Shown: positions 50,165-60,230 of the stretch, one piece after another
Position numbering within the stretch: position 1 is the first letter of the stretch
Layout of the letters: each line of letters starts with the position of its first letter
From: Chimonanthus salicifolius
Lineage: Eukaryota; Streptophyta; Magnoliopsida; Laurales; Calycanthaceae
Assembly: GCA_013350335.1 (NCBI GenBank)
Contig: CM023534.1
Location: forward strand, 9,205,542 to 9,269,541
Direction: 5' to 3'
Length of the DNA: 64,000 nucleotides
The notes under the pieces: generated by a model
Told to the model about the DNA's origin: nothing
The model's database searches: none
The model's input: the letters and a program-made list of their open reading frames with translations, nothing else
Program-made: the position numbers and the translations under genes

Positions 50165-51060
50165 ACATGAAGTCAGTCAATGAGTTGAACAGAGCAAAAT
50201 TGAATACAGAGGACCTAAATTTCTCTTCTGAATATGTGGAGAGCTTCAAAGTTGAATGCATTGCATGCTTGAAGAAACAGGAAAAATGGTCATACTGGAA
50301 AAACCCACAACTAAACATCATTCGATTTGTCATTGCAATCGAAAATTCACTTTTATTTTGCACTATCTTTTGGCGAATTGGTTCCAAGATGTATGCTTCA
50401 AACACTGGCTTCCAAATTTTTCTTGCCAATCCTTCAGCTCATGGGCCAACTCACTTTTTCATTGAACAGAACTACTACACAAGATATCTTCAACATTTTA
50501 GGAGCCATGTACGGGTCAGAATTGTTTCTGGCTTTCCAATAGCCACAATGATTCAACCTGTGGTGGGTTTAGAGAGGATTGTGATTTATCGCGAAAGGGC
50601 AGCGTCAATGTATTCTTCCATGCCTTAACGCTATTGCTCAGGTACTTGAGCAAAATAATATACTCTCTCACAATGTCGAGTTATGCATCTTTGTTCTCAT
50701 TCGAGAACTTAAAATCCACTTAATGCTAACTCAAAAGCCTGCGAAAGTATATGATGCAGCGAGTGTTCTCTATAAATACAGAATTAAATCTCCGTGGTAG
50801 GAAATGTAGGCATCGAGATGCCTCTGCTACTTCAAACAATTGATTTAGACATGGTGAGCATCATTTTTTTCTGTCTAGGTGGCCATTGAAATTCCATATA
50901 TCATGATTCAGGTCCTAATCTTCACCTTCATTGTATACCCCATGATTGGATTTCAATGGAACACAGCAAAGTTCCTTTGGTTCACTTCATTTTTGCTCCT
51001 CAACTTCATTTATTTTGTTTCTTTCTTTCTTCTTCTTCATATTATGAAATCTCTTCTCTG
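50165..51060 (+). pseudogene. PDR-type ABCG transporter, broken fragment
   Basis: Remnant of the second transmembrane domain of a pleiotropic-drug-resistance ABC transporter. The visible pieces, in the right order but in different frames, are KKQEKWSYWKNPQLNIIRF, then TTQDIFNILGAMYGSELFLA (frame change near 50460), then QPVVGLERIVIYRERAASMY (frame change again). One extra base in the codons for PYAIAQ creates a stop at about 50626. A GT-AG intron (50642-50878) is still present, followed by [20 protein letters not shown] and [15 protein letters not shown], after which similarity fades. There are no ATP-binding domains. A kept intron points to a genomic duplication remnant, not a retrocopy. Confidence 0.85.
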
Positions 51061-51276
51061 GCTTCTCCATTCATAGACAGGTAGTAGTGATCCTTTCTTG
51101 CTTATTATTCTTTTTAGTGCACTTGGATGCAGTCCATTTTGTAATTGGTTTCCAACTGAAGTATCCTCTAACATGCCCCCTCAACTGTCCAATCTTCGGG
51201 GGATGAACGACCATTTTGTGCTGATCCTTCTCTCTCATCAGCTGTAACTGAAGGAATGTCCACCTATTCATCCAAC

Positions 51277-51483
51277 TTAGTCAGTACCTGCAATATAATC
51301 ATGTTCCAATGTCCCAGCAACCTTTCCATCTTTCACTATTGAAAAAGGAATGGATGAATCTGTAGTTCCTGATGATGCTTCTTTTTCTTCAGCTATGTCC
51401 TGTAAATCATCCATTTGACTAAATTTTAGTAACCACCATAGATCCTCCAATGGACTATCTAGTTTTCCATCACCCAACCTCAA
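51277..51483 (-). pseudogene. Unidentified coding-like fragment
   Basis: A 68-codon minus-strand open frame without an ATG start, acidic and Ser-rich (ASSGTTDSSIPFSIVKDG). It is not recognised. It lies downstream, on the same strand, of the longer frame 51793-52224 and may belong to the same decayed gene, since both have an SS-x4-DSS phrase followed by an acidic stretch. Confidence 0.25.
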
Positions 51484-51792
51484 GGAAGAAGGGATAATCG
51501 AATATGCATTTCCTAAAGAAGGCTCCTTTTGCTACAGAAACACTCGATGCAACACCTACTAGATCAATTGAGCTAGGACTCACCTTTTACTCTACCAATC
51601 TACAATCAGCCTTCCTCTCCAATCTTGAGAAACAAGGTAAGAGAAATCTGCACTACCTGTTGGTAGTTCTCTATCTTCAGCTATAGTTGATAAAATGTCT
51701 ATTGGACCATCCATTCAGCATCCACCATAGAATTCTTTTCGGACATGACATCAATCTTGACAACTTCCATTTTCAATGACCATATAGATTTA

Positions 51793-52224
51793 TCAGCATC
51801 CTTTTCTCTTCAACTCCAGCCCTAAGAATATCTCAGAGATCATCAACCAATACAGAATCCCATAAAGTGCCATCAACCATTGCATTTTCCAATCCTGAGG
51901 AAGGTGTAAAAGATGAACCAGCATTTCTAGTTGACATTCTTCCGCTTCAACATGCGGAATGTCTATCAGATCATCAGATGCACCAACTATCTTCTCATGT
52001 TCCTCTGCTAACAGAAATAAGGATGAATCTGCATTTCCTGCTGATGAGTAGTTTCCTTCCATAGAAAGAAGAGGAATAAATATCTGTTCATCTGAGTTGT
52101 TGATCACAATAATAAAGCCCTTCCCAGATGGGCCATAGACTACCTCTCCCAATAATGGAAATGAAGTTAGATACGCAATTCCATCTGCAGTCAGTCTTGC
52201 TTCCTCAAATGCCTGAGTCCTCAA
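51793..52224 (-). pseudogene. Unidentified 143-codon coding-like fragment
   Basis: An open minus-strand frame that begins at a TTG after a stop and has no ATG for its first 66 codons, so it is an exon or a fragment. Visible phrases are ARLTADGIAYLTSFPLLGEV, VYGPSGKGFIIVINNSDEQI and ADSSLFLLAEEHEKIVGASD. The base and residue mix looks coding (few rare runs, acidic second half). I do not recognise a family. It follows the ABCG remnant in the opposite direction. Confidence 0.3.
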
Positions 52225-52757
52225 TATCCACTCTCAAGGTTGGATACAAAGATATCTGTTACTGACACTTTATATTGGAATGTCTACCATTTCATTGGAA
52301 CTAGTAATGATCAAAATATCCCTGTCAGGTGGACAATGGCCTCATGATCCTCTCCCAACGAGGTATCTCCTCTGCCAAAACCAACATGGGGAAGCTCCAT
52401 CATCAGACTACTGGATCTGATAATCAACAAAGAATCATTCTCAAAGCCCAAGATTATGGAAGGATTGGAGGCATGTATCTAGGGTGATTCGTGGTCCATT
52501 TCAGGATGGGCTTCCCTCTGCCCAAGACCAAGCCAGTCTATATTATCAAAGCCCAAGCCAGTTCGCAGAATGCAGATGAAAAGCATATCTGTTGAAGCCC
52601 GTTTGTAGACAATGACCCATTTGGATGGGTGCGTAATGTCAACTCATTCTAAGGTGCGATTCAAATTTCTTGATGCTTGTCCTTATTTTATAAATCAATA
52701 ATGAGATATAACAAACACTGAGCAAAGTCTTGTGAAAGAGGAATGGACAAAGGGGGG

Positions 52758-52940
52758 CTAAATAGGCCCAAAAAAAAAAACCCAATGGACTTCACACGAG
52801 TTTTGTCTTGGAAGATGGAGTCTGGCTTGCTGGTCACATAACATGTTTGAGCTGCTGCTTCTTTTCAGGGTTTTGCACTGGACTTGGGTCAGGTTTAAGC
52901 CTAAAAATAGAAAGAAAAGAAGAGAAAACAGAGAAGCCAT
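52758..52940 (-). pseudogene. Secretory signal peptide-like small frame
   Basis: From ATG 52940 on the minus strand the frame gives MASLFSLLFFLFLGLNLTQV, then QCKTLKRSSSS: a textbook signal peptide with likely cleavage near residue 22. After that the sequence loses character and stops at residue 60. The phrase CKTLKR just after the signal resembles the start of some plant secreted LRR proteins, but no LRR follows. Most likely a first-exon fragment; a small secreted peptide is the alternative. Confidence 0.35.
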
Positions 52941-53386
52941 AGAGGTTGAAGTTTGATAAAAGGTCAGGTTGAAGTTTGAGAAAAAAGTCTGGGCTCTGAT
53001 CTCAAGCAGAGATCTAGGACAATTGAGTCTCAGATTGTGGAGGCTTGCCTTTCTTTAAAAATAAAAATAATTCTACGACTTTACTTAAAATGTTTTGTTT
53101 GTTTGCATTGAAATTTTTATTTTATTGAAAATGAAGGAAGCATCTAGGAAAACTATCCTTTTTTGCTCAATTAAATTTTCTATCCCCTCTATACGAAATT
53201 AATTTTTATAAAGGAGGGAAAAATATCACATTTCTTGTGATCTTTACCAAGAGCCTTTATTCCTTAAATGTAGAAATGACTTGTCAATGGAAGGGGGTGG
53301 TTATATAAAACAATCAGAAATCTGCACATTCTCAGGCATTGAATGTTAGGGAGACACTGGTACTTGATTAAAGACACTTTGAATAG

Positions 53387-53588
53387 GGTGAGCGATCCTC
53401 TCACGGGCATTTTGTGTAACCCGACACAAGTTTTACCGTATTATCCATTTTGACTTTCGAATTGGCTCGCCGTACCCTCTGTTATAAGTGATTTAAAGGG
53501 TTTCGGCGAGCCAATTCGAAGAGCAAAATGGGAATACAGTAAAATCCGTATCGGATTATACAAAATTCTCGTGGAAGAATCACTACCC
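53387..53588. mobile_element. Short MULE-like MITE, member 2, with 9-10-bp target duplication
   Basis: A 202-bp hairpin. Left end GGTGAGCGATCCTCTCACGG with GCATTTTGTGTAACCCGACA; right end, read inward, GGGTAGTGATTCTTCCACGA with ATTTTGTATAATCCGATACG. CTTTGAATAG flanks both sides (53377-53386 and 53588-53597; the shared base makes the exact border ambiguous), a size typical of MULEs. The apex holds GAATTGGCTCGCC and its complement. Confidence 0.85.
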
Positions 53589-55099
53589 TTTGAATAGTTC
53601 AGAAAGATTGTGGTATTTGATGGGGTGAATCTTTAGGACCCCTTCTGATCTTCTCTTCCTTGGAAAATACATAAGCAAGAGAGAAATGGGGCTTACAGAA
53701 GGGAATTGATTTAGCTATGATACTTTTATCAAAATTAGACATTATTTTAATCTTATTTTTTGTCTTTATTGTGATAAAATTAGAAAAATAAAAGGGTAAA
53801 ATAGAAACGATTAGTAATTTATTGTGATAATATAATAATCAAGTAGGAGTCCTGTCCGATTTTAACAAAAGCACCCTTGTCTAAATCAATTCCCTTTATA
53901 GAATTTGATAAAAATATAAGGAATATATTCAAATATGGGAAAAAAAGATTGATGTAGACATTTTTCTTTTTTTACAAAACACTCTTTAATATTTTTCTAA
54001 GATAAATGACATATATATCTAATCTAAAATGTCTAATCATCTTTTGTATCTAGATTATGTTAAAGATATATTTGTTATTTAATGCAAAAAAGTATAAGGA
54101 GTCAACTCTTTATAGAAAAAAATGTCTTAATCTCTGATGAAAAAATTGTACGTTTATCATAATGATAATCATCTGGTTACTTGATTTTTTTAATTATCAC
54201 TAATATATTATTTATATAATAGTGACATATGTACTGATGAATTTCAAAATTCAAATCTCAATTGATAGTTCCAATTAAAAAAGGCGGGTATTAATATTCA
54301 AGGTGGGCTCCATTGCTCCAATAAATAATAGGGTATTAAATATAGGCTTCTTTTAATAGAAAATGTTGGGCACTCATTATCTTTTATTTTTAAGAAATGT
54401 TTGGCCAATCTTATTTTTTATTTCTTTCTATTTGTTATTAATTGTATGACACAATCTATTGAAAATTACTAACAGTTAATCACATTTGTCACAGTCAATT
54501 AAATATAACTGACAATTTTTTATTGTTAATTATATTTTTAAAAGAGTGTATTTGAATGAGGAAGTAGGAGATGCTAGGACTTTTTTCTCAATTAATATTA
54601 TTTGGTCGATAAAAATAATAAAGAGATAATATTATATCACATTATTTTTTTCAATTTAGAGGAAAGATAATTTCTACCATCTTGATATTAGAAAAAAAAA
54701 AATCATTAAAAGGGACTCTTATCAGTTATCACTTTACTTTTAAAATTTGGTAGAAAAATCTTTGCCACAATCATCACTCAATTTATAAACAGTTAATCAT
54801 ATTATCAAATAGTCAACGAAATATAATTGATAATTTATTATGGTCAACCATAAAGATGTATCCAAATAAAGCAAAAATAGGAGAAACAAGAGTTTTTTTT
54901 CCAATATTTTTTGAAAAAAATAATAAATATTTCTATCATCTCCTTATTAAAAATCTTTTACTACTAAATAAATAATAAAAACTTCGAAAATTCCTTCTAA
55001 AAAATTTATCAATTAAAAATAACCAACATACCGCAATTCTGACTCTCTATAGAAGTAATCACCTCCAATCCCCAATTTCCACCGACTAGAAGTCTTTTC

Positions 55100-55225
55100 A
55101 GCTATAAAGTGGGGTGTATCTAAACTGGTAATCTTCGTCTAAAAAAATTGGAGGTGTCAAGTTCGAGCCCACATGACCTTATCTAATGTGTCTTAAAGGC
55201 AGTGAGTATCACACGTGGAATTTAA
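55100..55225 (+). repeat. tRNA-derived SINE, family 1, 3' side cut by a MITE
   Basis: Reads GTCAAGTTCGAGCCCACATG (B-box region), ACCTTATCTAATGTGTCTTA and CACACGTGGAATTTAAGATG; a MITE begins right there. Compared with 63280-63415 the tail is missing, so the MITE either inserted into this SINE or abuts a truncated copy. Confidence 0.6.
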
Positions 55226-55572
55226 GATGGAACGGGCATTTCGTGTTTAACGACACGGGTTTTAGAGTATTCCTGATTTTACCCTTCGCATGAACAGTAA
55301 AATTTCAATGGGCTTATTTTTACTGTTCATGTGAATTTCGACGAGCCGATTTAAAATTTTATAGAGTCGAATTACACTGTTCATGAATTTTGATGAGCTA
55401 ATTTGAAATTTTAGAGAGCCGAATTGTACTGTTCATGAATTTTAGAGAGCCGAATTACACTGTTCATGAATTTTAGCAAGTCAATTTGCACTGTTCATGC
55501 CTTTTTTTTTTCTTAGGGCAGATTAGGCAAATGGTAAAATCCGTGTCTATATACAAAAAATACCCGTATAAA
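55225..55572. mobile_element. Larger relative of the MULE-like MITEs with internal repeats
   Basis: Ends: ACGGGCATTTCGTGTTTAAC then GACACGGGTTTTA at the left; from the right inward, ACGGGTATTTTTTGTATATA then GACACGGATTTTA. These match the arms of the 39-kb and 53-kb elements. The interior carries tandem repeats of ACTGTTCATGAATTTTAGAG followed by AGCCGAATT (about 31-50 bp, about five copies). Confidence 0.7.
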
Positions 55573-56157
55573 GATCGCTGTACATTTAAAAAATATATAT
55601 TTAATAGTAATAAAAATCTCTTCGTTTGCTTGTACAGCACCCAAAAGCAAGTCATGGTTTCAATACGTGACGTCTAAGCACGTGTGACGTGCCTTCCATC
55701 GAAAAACAACTTGGGTCGGCGCGCACCATTATGGGCATGTGGGGCATATCGTTCACCACACCAAGCATCGCCGTGGTTGAGGGACCAAAGTCTTTAAATC
55801 AGTGGATAGTTTTATAAGGATTTTTTTTTTGTAAATTAATTTGAAAAGGAATCTTTTAATTATTTTTTATTAATGTCTGTATTTGGTAAAGATGTAAAAT
55901 ATGGTAAGTTATGATGTTATAACTTATAAGAGAAACTTTCATATTTTAAAATATATAATTTGTTTGTGTTATTTATATTAAATTAAAAGTCTCGAGGACC
56001 AACATTTAATATAAGAAGAAAAAGTTTTAATTTTGATTCAACATCTGATTTTTTGTCGTAAATTAAGTGGTTTTTCAGAAAAACCAACTTTATTCATATA
56101 GCTAATTTTAATAGAATCTCTTTTATTTGATATGATCCTTAAATGGTATAAGCAGGG

Positions 56158-56404
56158 GTTTAAAATTTGGTATAGGCGGTGAAATTTTTCTCATTATTTT
56201 TTTTTTAAATTTCTTAGTTTAAAAGATAGAAAAAACTTAAAAAAAGAATTTTAAGAAAAATCTTAATACATAAATATCTGCCGAGATATCGACCGGGTCT
56301 ACTGGCGAAATTTTGTTTTATTTTAAAAAAAAAACACCGATATCGACAGATACGATACGTGTAGGTTGACATTTATTTCATGAGAGCAGATTTTTAAAAC
56401 ACAA
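56158..56404. repeat. TATCGGCCGATA repeat, copy D
   Basis: Opens AGGGGTTTAAAATTTGGTAT and closes ATTTTTAAAACAC, similar to copy B's ends. Internal words include CTGCCGAGATATCGACCGG and ACCGATATCGACAGATACGA. It is more AT-rich and more decayed than B and C. Confidence 0.5.
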
Positions 56405-57037
56405 TGTTAAGTATTTACCAAAAAGTTGTCTGGTAATATTTTTATTGAAAAAACTTTACCTCCTGAGTTAAACTTGTCTCAAATCCACTTGAATGGAGAG
56501 AAAGCAGGAGAAATTGGTAGATTTTTCTCTTTCTAATTATGAATAATTATTAAATAATAGAAGTGAATTTTATTTTCTCTCTCAATTTATTTTTTTTCTT
56601 TAGAGAAAAAGAGAAATTATAATTTTTTCATACATGATTATTAAAGATATAATATAATAGAATTTTTTGGACAAAAGAATTTTTTATTTAAGAGAATCTC
56701 CTACTGAATGATATCTTCTGAAAAACTTCTTTCTATTCAATACTATTATTGAAATAGGGCACAATCAACTTTCTTGCAGTTGAAGATGTCTTATTCGTTA
56801 AATTCAGATTGGAATGAAGCTTGCATTGTCCTTCACCGGAAACAATAATTTCAGTTTATTATTATAATAATATAATAAGTTAAGTTTATAATAGGTACGC
56901 AACTGTATAAAGATAGACATTGCAATGTTTTTGTTATCGTTAAAATCTTTATTTTTATTGAATCTAAAATTAGTAATACTGTTTATTTGTACAAGTTCTA
57001 ACATGAGCTGACTTAAATATAAGAACTTGAACAAGAT

Positions 57038-57430
57038 ATTTGTCGGGCCGACTTCGGACTTCCAGGTTCATTTATTTTTTATATTATAGATATCAAAATT
57101 ATATTTAATATTGCTTTTATCTTTTTAATAAATTGAAAACCTAATTTTACAAACTGAAAAAAAGTTAAAGTCCTATCATCTTTAAAAAAATTATCTCAAA
57201 AATTATTTTTATCCACGCTGATTTTTTTTAGGATGTTTGTCATATTTAACTATCAAAATTAAGTGACTAGAAATTGATTTTTAGACTAAAATTTTAAATG
57301 ATAGTAAATTTTTTAAATACAATTTTAATTTTTACCGTTAGATCTTCAATTTTAAAAAATAAAAGTATATCAAATGCAAAATAGGTTTTTTTTAACAAAA
57401 CTCTGTCTGAACCCGACTCATTAAGAGACC
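57038..57430. mobile_element. hAT-like element, diverged relative of the AUG5 intron 3 insert
   Basis: Shares AAGTGACTAGAAATTGATTT and TACCGTTAGAT(C/T)TTCAATTT-type words in the same order with 14698-15256, flanked by GTCGGGCCGACTTCGG at the left and TGTCTGAACCCGACTC at the right. Non-coding. Confidence 0.55.
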
Positions 57431-58059
57431 TAAATATAATTGACTACGTGCGTGTATATTCTGAGTTTCTGACGTGACGTGATATATCACTGGTTACGTA
57501 TTGTCCATTTCTCTATTCTTCTTCTTTTATTTTTGGAAAAATATTAAAATATGATAAAAATAGTAAAAATAGAAAACTTGATATGAACATATTTTTTTAA
57601 GAAAACGTAATATTTTTATAGAGTATTAAGCCTTTGAGAATCAAAATTTTAATACAAATAAAGTATGTCTTACTCAAGAATGCTTCACTTTAAAATAAAA
57701 AACAAAATAGACTGGATTTGACAACTGTGCTTAAAATAGATTCAAATTGAATAAAACTCTAATTTATGAAATAATAATGTGTATGATAAAGAAAAACATT
57801 GTAGATATAAATTAATAAAAAAATTACAATAAATAATTTCTTATTAGTTAGTTGAGTTAATAGTTTTTATCTGGGCAAAAAGTCAGCCTTATTTCAAAAA
57901 TTTGAGCCATTATTTTTTTTACATCGTTCACTAATTAAAATCTAATTTGATTCATACACAACTCAATATACTTTTCAAGTTATTAACTCTCGAATCCTTT
58001 TTAATTAAAGCCCATTAAGTTCCATTGAAGAATAGTCTGCAATACAATGGATTATTGGT

Positions 58060-58415
58060 AAAGGGCTGAAATTGGGTCACGTCGAGTTGGGTTTTAAGAA
58101 ATCCGATCCGGTCTGAGTCAATATTTATGGAATCCGATCCGACCTAGAGCTATTGACCTAAAATTCTTGGTCAGACCCAACTTTAAATTCTAACTCGACT
58201 CAACCCGAATTCTGACCCGACCCGTATTTTAGACCCATTTTAACCGAGTTGGGTCGAGTTAGATTAACTTGAAAAATTCCTTCAATCCAATCTGACCCAA
58301 ATTTTATGAGGTTTTTTGTCTTCTCAATCCGTTTCGGCCCGCTGACCCGACTCTCATGACCCGACCCACATGATTTCTCAAGCCGAGTCAAAACCCGACC
58401 CGAGTTCCACCCCTA
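58060..58415. repeat. GGGTCGGGTC-type dispersed repeat
   Basis: Dense in GACCCGACC, TTGGGTCGAGTT and CCGATCC words and ending CCCGAGTTCCACCCCTA, the reverse complement of a TAGGGGTGGAACTCGGG start. This is a common plant non-autonomous repeat type with hAT-like ends. Confidence 0.5.
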
Positions 58416-59120
58416 CTACTATTGGGTCTTTTATGCCTATTCACTTTTATGGACTACTTAAAAAATAAGCTTGACGTTGGGATAATAATCGTGTTAAAAA
58501 AGTATTTAATTCTAGTTTAACTCATTAAATTCATGAAAACATCCCATAAGGCAAAAGGTATGTGGGGGCAATGAAGTCATAATATTTAATACACAGCGCA
58601 AGATGCATGTCACATTGGCTTGAGCCGTGTGGGGCAATGGTTCAGTTATTTACCAATTTATTCTCTTAAACATTAATAAATTTTTCATTTACTTTATTTA
58701 TTTGATTTAAAATTTTAATATGTATAATTTAATTTGATAAATTATATTCGAGAACTTCTCTCATATCTCATGGCTTAATATTCTCAGATTTTTCAAACAT
58801 TTGCCATGTTTAGAATCAAATAAAGAGATGAGAGAGATACCCATTGATTTTGAATTTTGATAAGAAGAGGCACCCATTTTACTTTTCAATGCTTAAATAA
58901 TGACAACTATAAGAAAATAAATTTGATATCTTTTATTATGAAAGAGGACATTGTTACCTATTAATTAATATATTTTTTTAAATTGATATGATACTTTTAG
59001 ATAAAAAAATATTTTATTTTTTATTTTATTAATCTTTTGAAATATAAAAATGATAAAAAAAAAAAAACCCTACGAAGTGTGAAAGAGTGGAACGTGTGTT
59101 GCGTCTTGATTCCTCTCGCA

Positions 59121-59206
59121 CTCTATATATTCTTCCCCTTCATTATTCCATACATATCCCTTGCTCTATATATTCGTCTTCCCCTTCATTATTCAATACA
59201 TCTCTC
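59121..59206 (+). promoter_or_regulatory. Duplicated core promoter (two TATA boxes) of the caleosin gene
   Basis: A 43-bp unit is repeated head to tail at 59121-59163 and 59164-59206. Each copy has CTCTATATATTC followed by TTCCCCTTCATTATTC. The start codon is at 59233, so the second TATA box (about 59167) would give a start near 59200 in the CT-rich run and a leader of only about 30 nt; the first would give about 75 nt. Confidence 0.65.
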
Positions 59207-59829
59207 TCTCTCTCTCTCATTGTGTGGAAAGCATGTCGTCTTCATCTGTTGTTACCAGGCCCACCAACCAAACTCAAAATGAAGGTATGCGTCTAACCTG
59301 CAAATTTCAGTTTCTACGTCAAGATTTTCTTCTTTCTTCTGTTGAAATTTGGGTTTTGAAGTAATAATTTATGCAATATATTTGAGATTTGAAGGAGGAG
59401 AAGGGAGTGAAGAAATGAGCGCTCTACAAAAGCATGTGGCCTATTTTGATGGGAACAAGGACGGGATTGTCTATCCAGTGGGAAACATTCAAAGGTTCTT
59501 CTCATCAAATCACATTTGCACAACTTTCCTTCAATCGCTCAATGAAATCACCATTATGTGTTGTATACCTGGATTCCTATTCGTTTGGTCTTGAATTTGA
59601 TGTACTTTCTTTTAGGTTTTCGTGCCATCGGCTCTGGTCTAGCCTTGTCCACCATCAGTGCCATTCTCATCAATGCAGCTCTCAGTCATCGCACCCTTCC
59701 TCAGGCATCTCTCTCTTCCTTGCTCTCTCTCTATTTCTCCATGAACGTCTCAATTTTTTAAGGCTAAGGTGTTCAAGCCTCTTAGAGTATTTGATCAATC
59801 TTTAGGCATGTGCAAACCTTCTTATCCAC

Positions 59830-59945
59830 ATATACCGAATAATACCACGAGGAGTGACCTTTTTTTTTATGTTGAGAGTAATTTAAACTCAAGACCTCCC
59901 GCATATCAAGTGGGATTTTAACCGCCAAACCAACTCTCACGGGTT
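59830..59945 (-). repeat. SINE-like fragment in caleosin intron 3
   Basis: On the minus strand: CCCGTGAGAGTTGGTTTGGC (head), GGTCTTGAGTTTAAATTAC (B-box region) and an A run seen as a plus-strand T run at about 59860. Weakly conserved. Confidence 0.4.
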
Positions 59946-60035
59946 CCATGAACATCTCATCTTAACAACAATTTCAGTATAACTTTTGCTTCATTTATGG
60001 GTTTGATAGATAGGTTTAGTCTAATGCAACTCTTA

Positions 60036-60230
60036 GGCTGGATTTAGACGAGTGGTAAATTTTTTTAAGGGTTATCTGGAATTGAGCGGTAAATTTTTTT
60101 AAGGGTTATCTGGAATTATCCTTGATCAGGGGTTAAGGATTCTCAAAAGTGGAAGCGGAGGGGTAAAAAGTTAATCTTTTATCCCTTTACAAAAAAAGAT
60201 AATGGGGTTACCCTCCATCCAAATGCAACC
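60036..60230. mobile_element. Tourist-like (PIF/Harbinger) MITE with internal duplication
   Basis: TTA flanks both ends (60033-60035, 60231-60233), as PIF/Harbinger elements produce. TIRs: GGCTGGATTTAGACG at the left and GGTTGCATTTGGATG reading inward from the right (11 of 15 match). A 38-bp unit with GCGGTAAATTTTTTTAAGGG is duplicated at about 60050-60118. Non-coding; in caleosin intron 3. Confidence 0.65.

Larger units (their letters stand above)
53040..59100. other. Repeat-rich spacer before the caleosin gene
   Basis: No gene is supported. Recognised repeats: MITEs at 53387-53588 and 55225-55572, a SINE at 55100-55225, TATCGG copy D at 56158-56404, a hAT-like relative at 57038-57430 and a GGGTCGGGTC-type repeat at 58060-58415. 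The rest is AT-rich and featureless. Confidence 0.6.
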
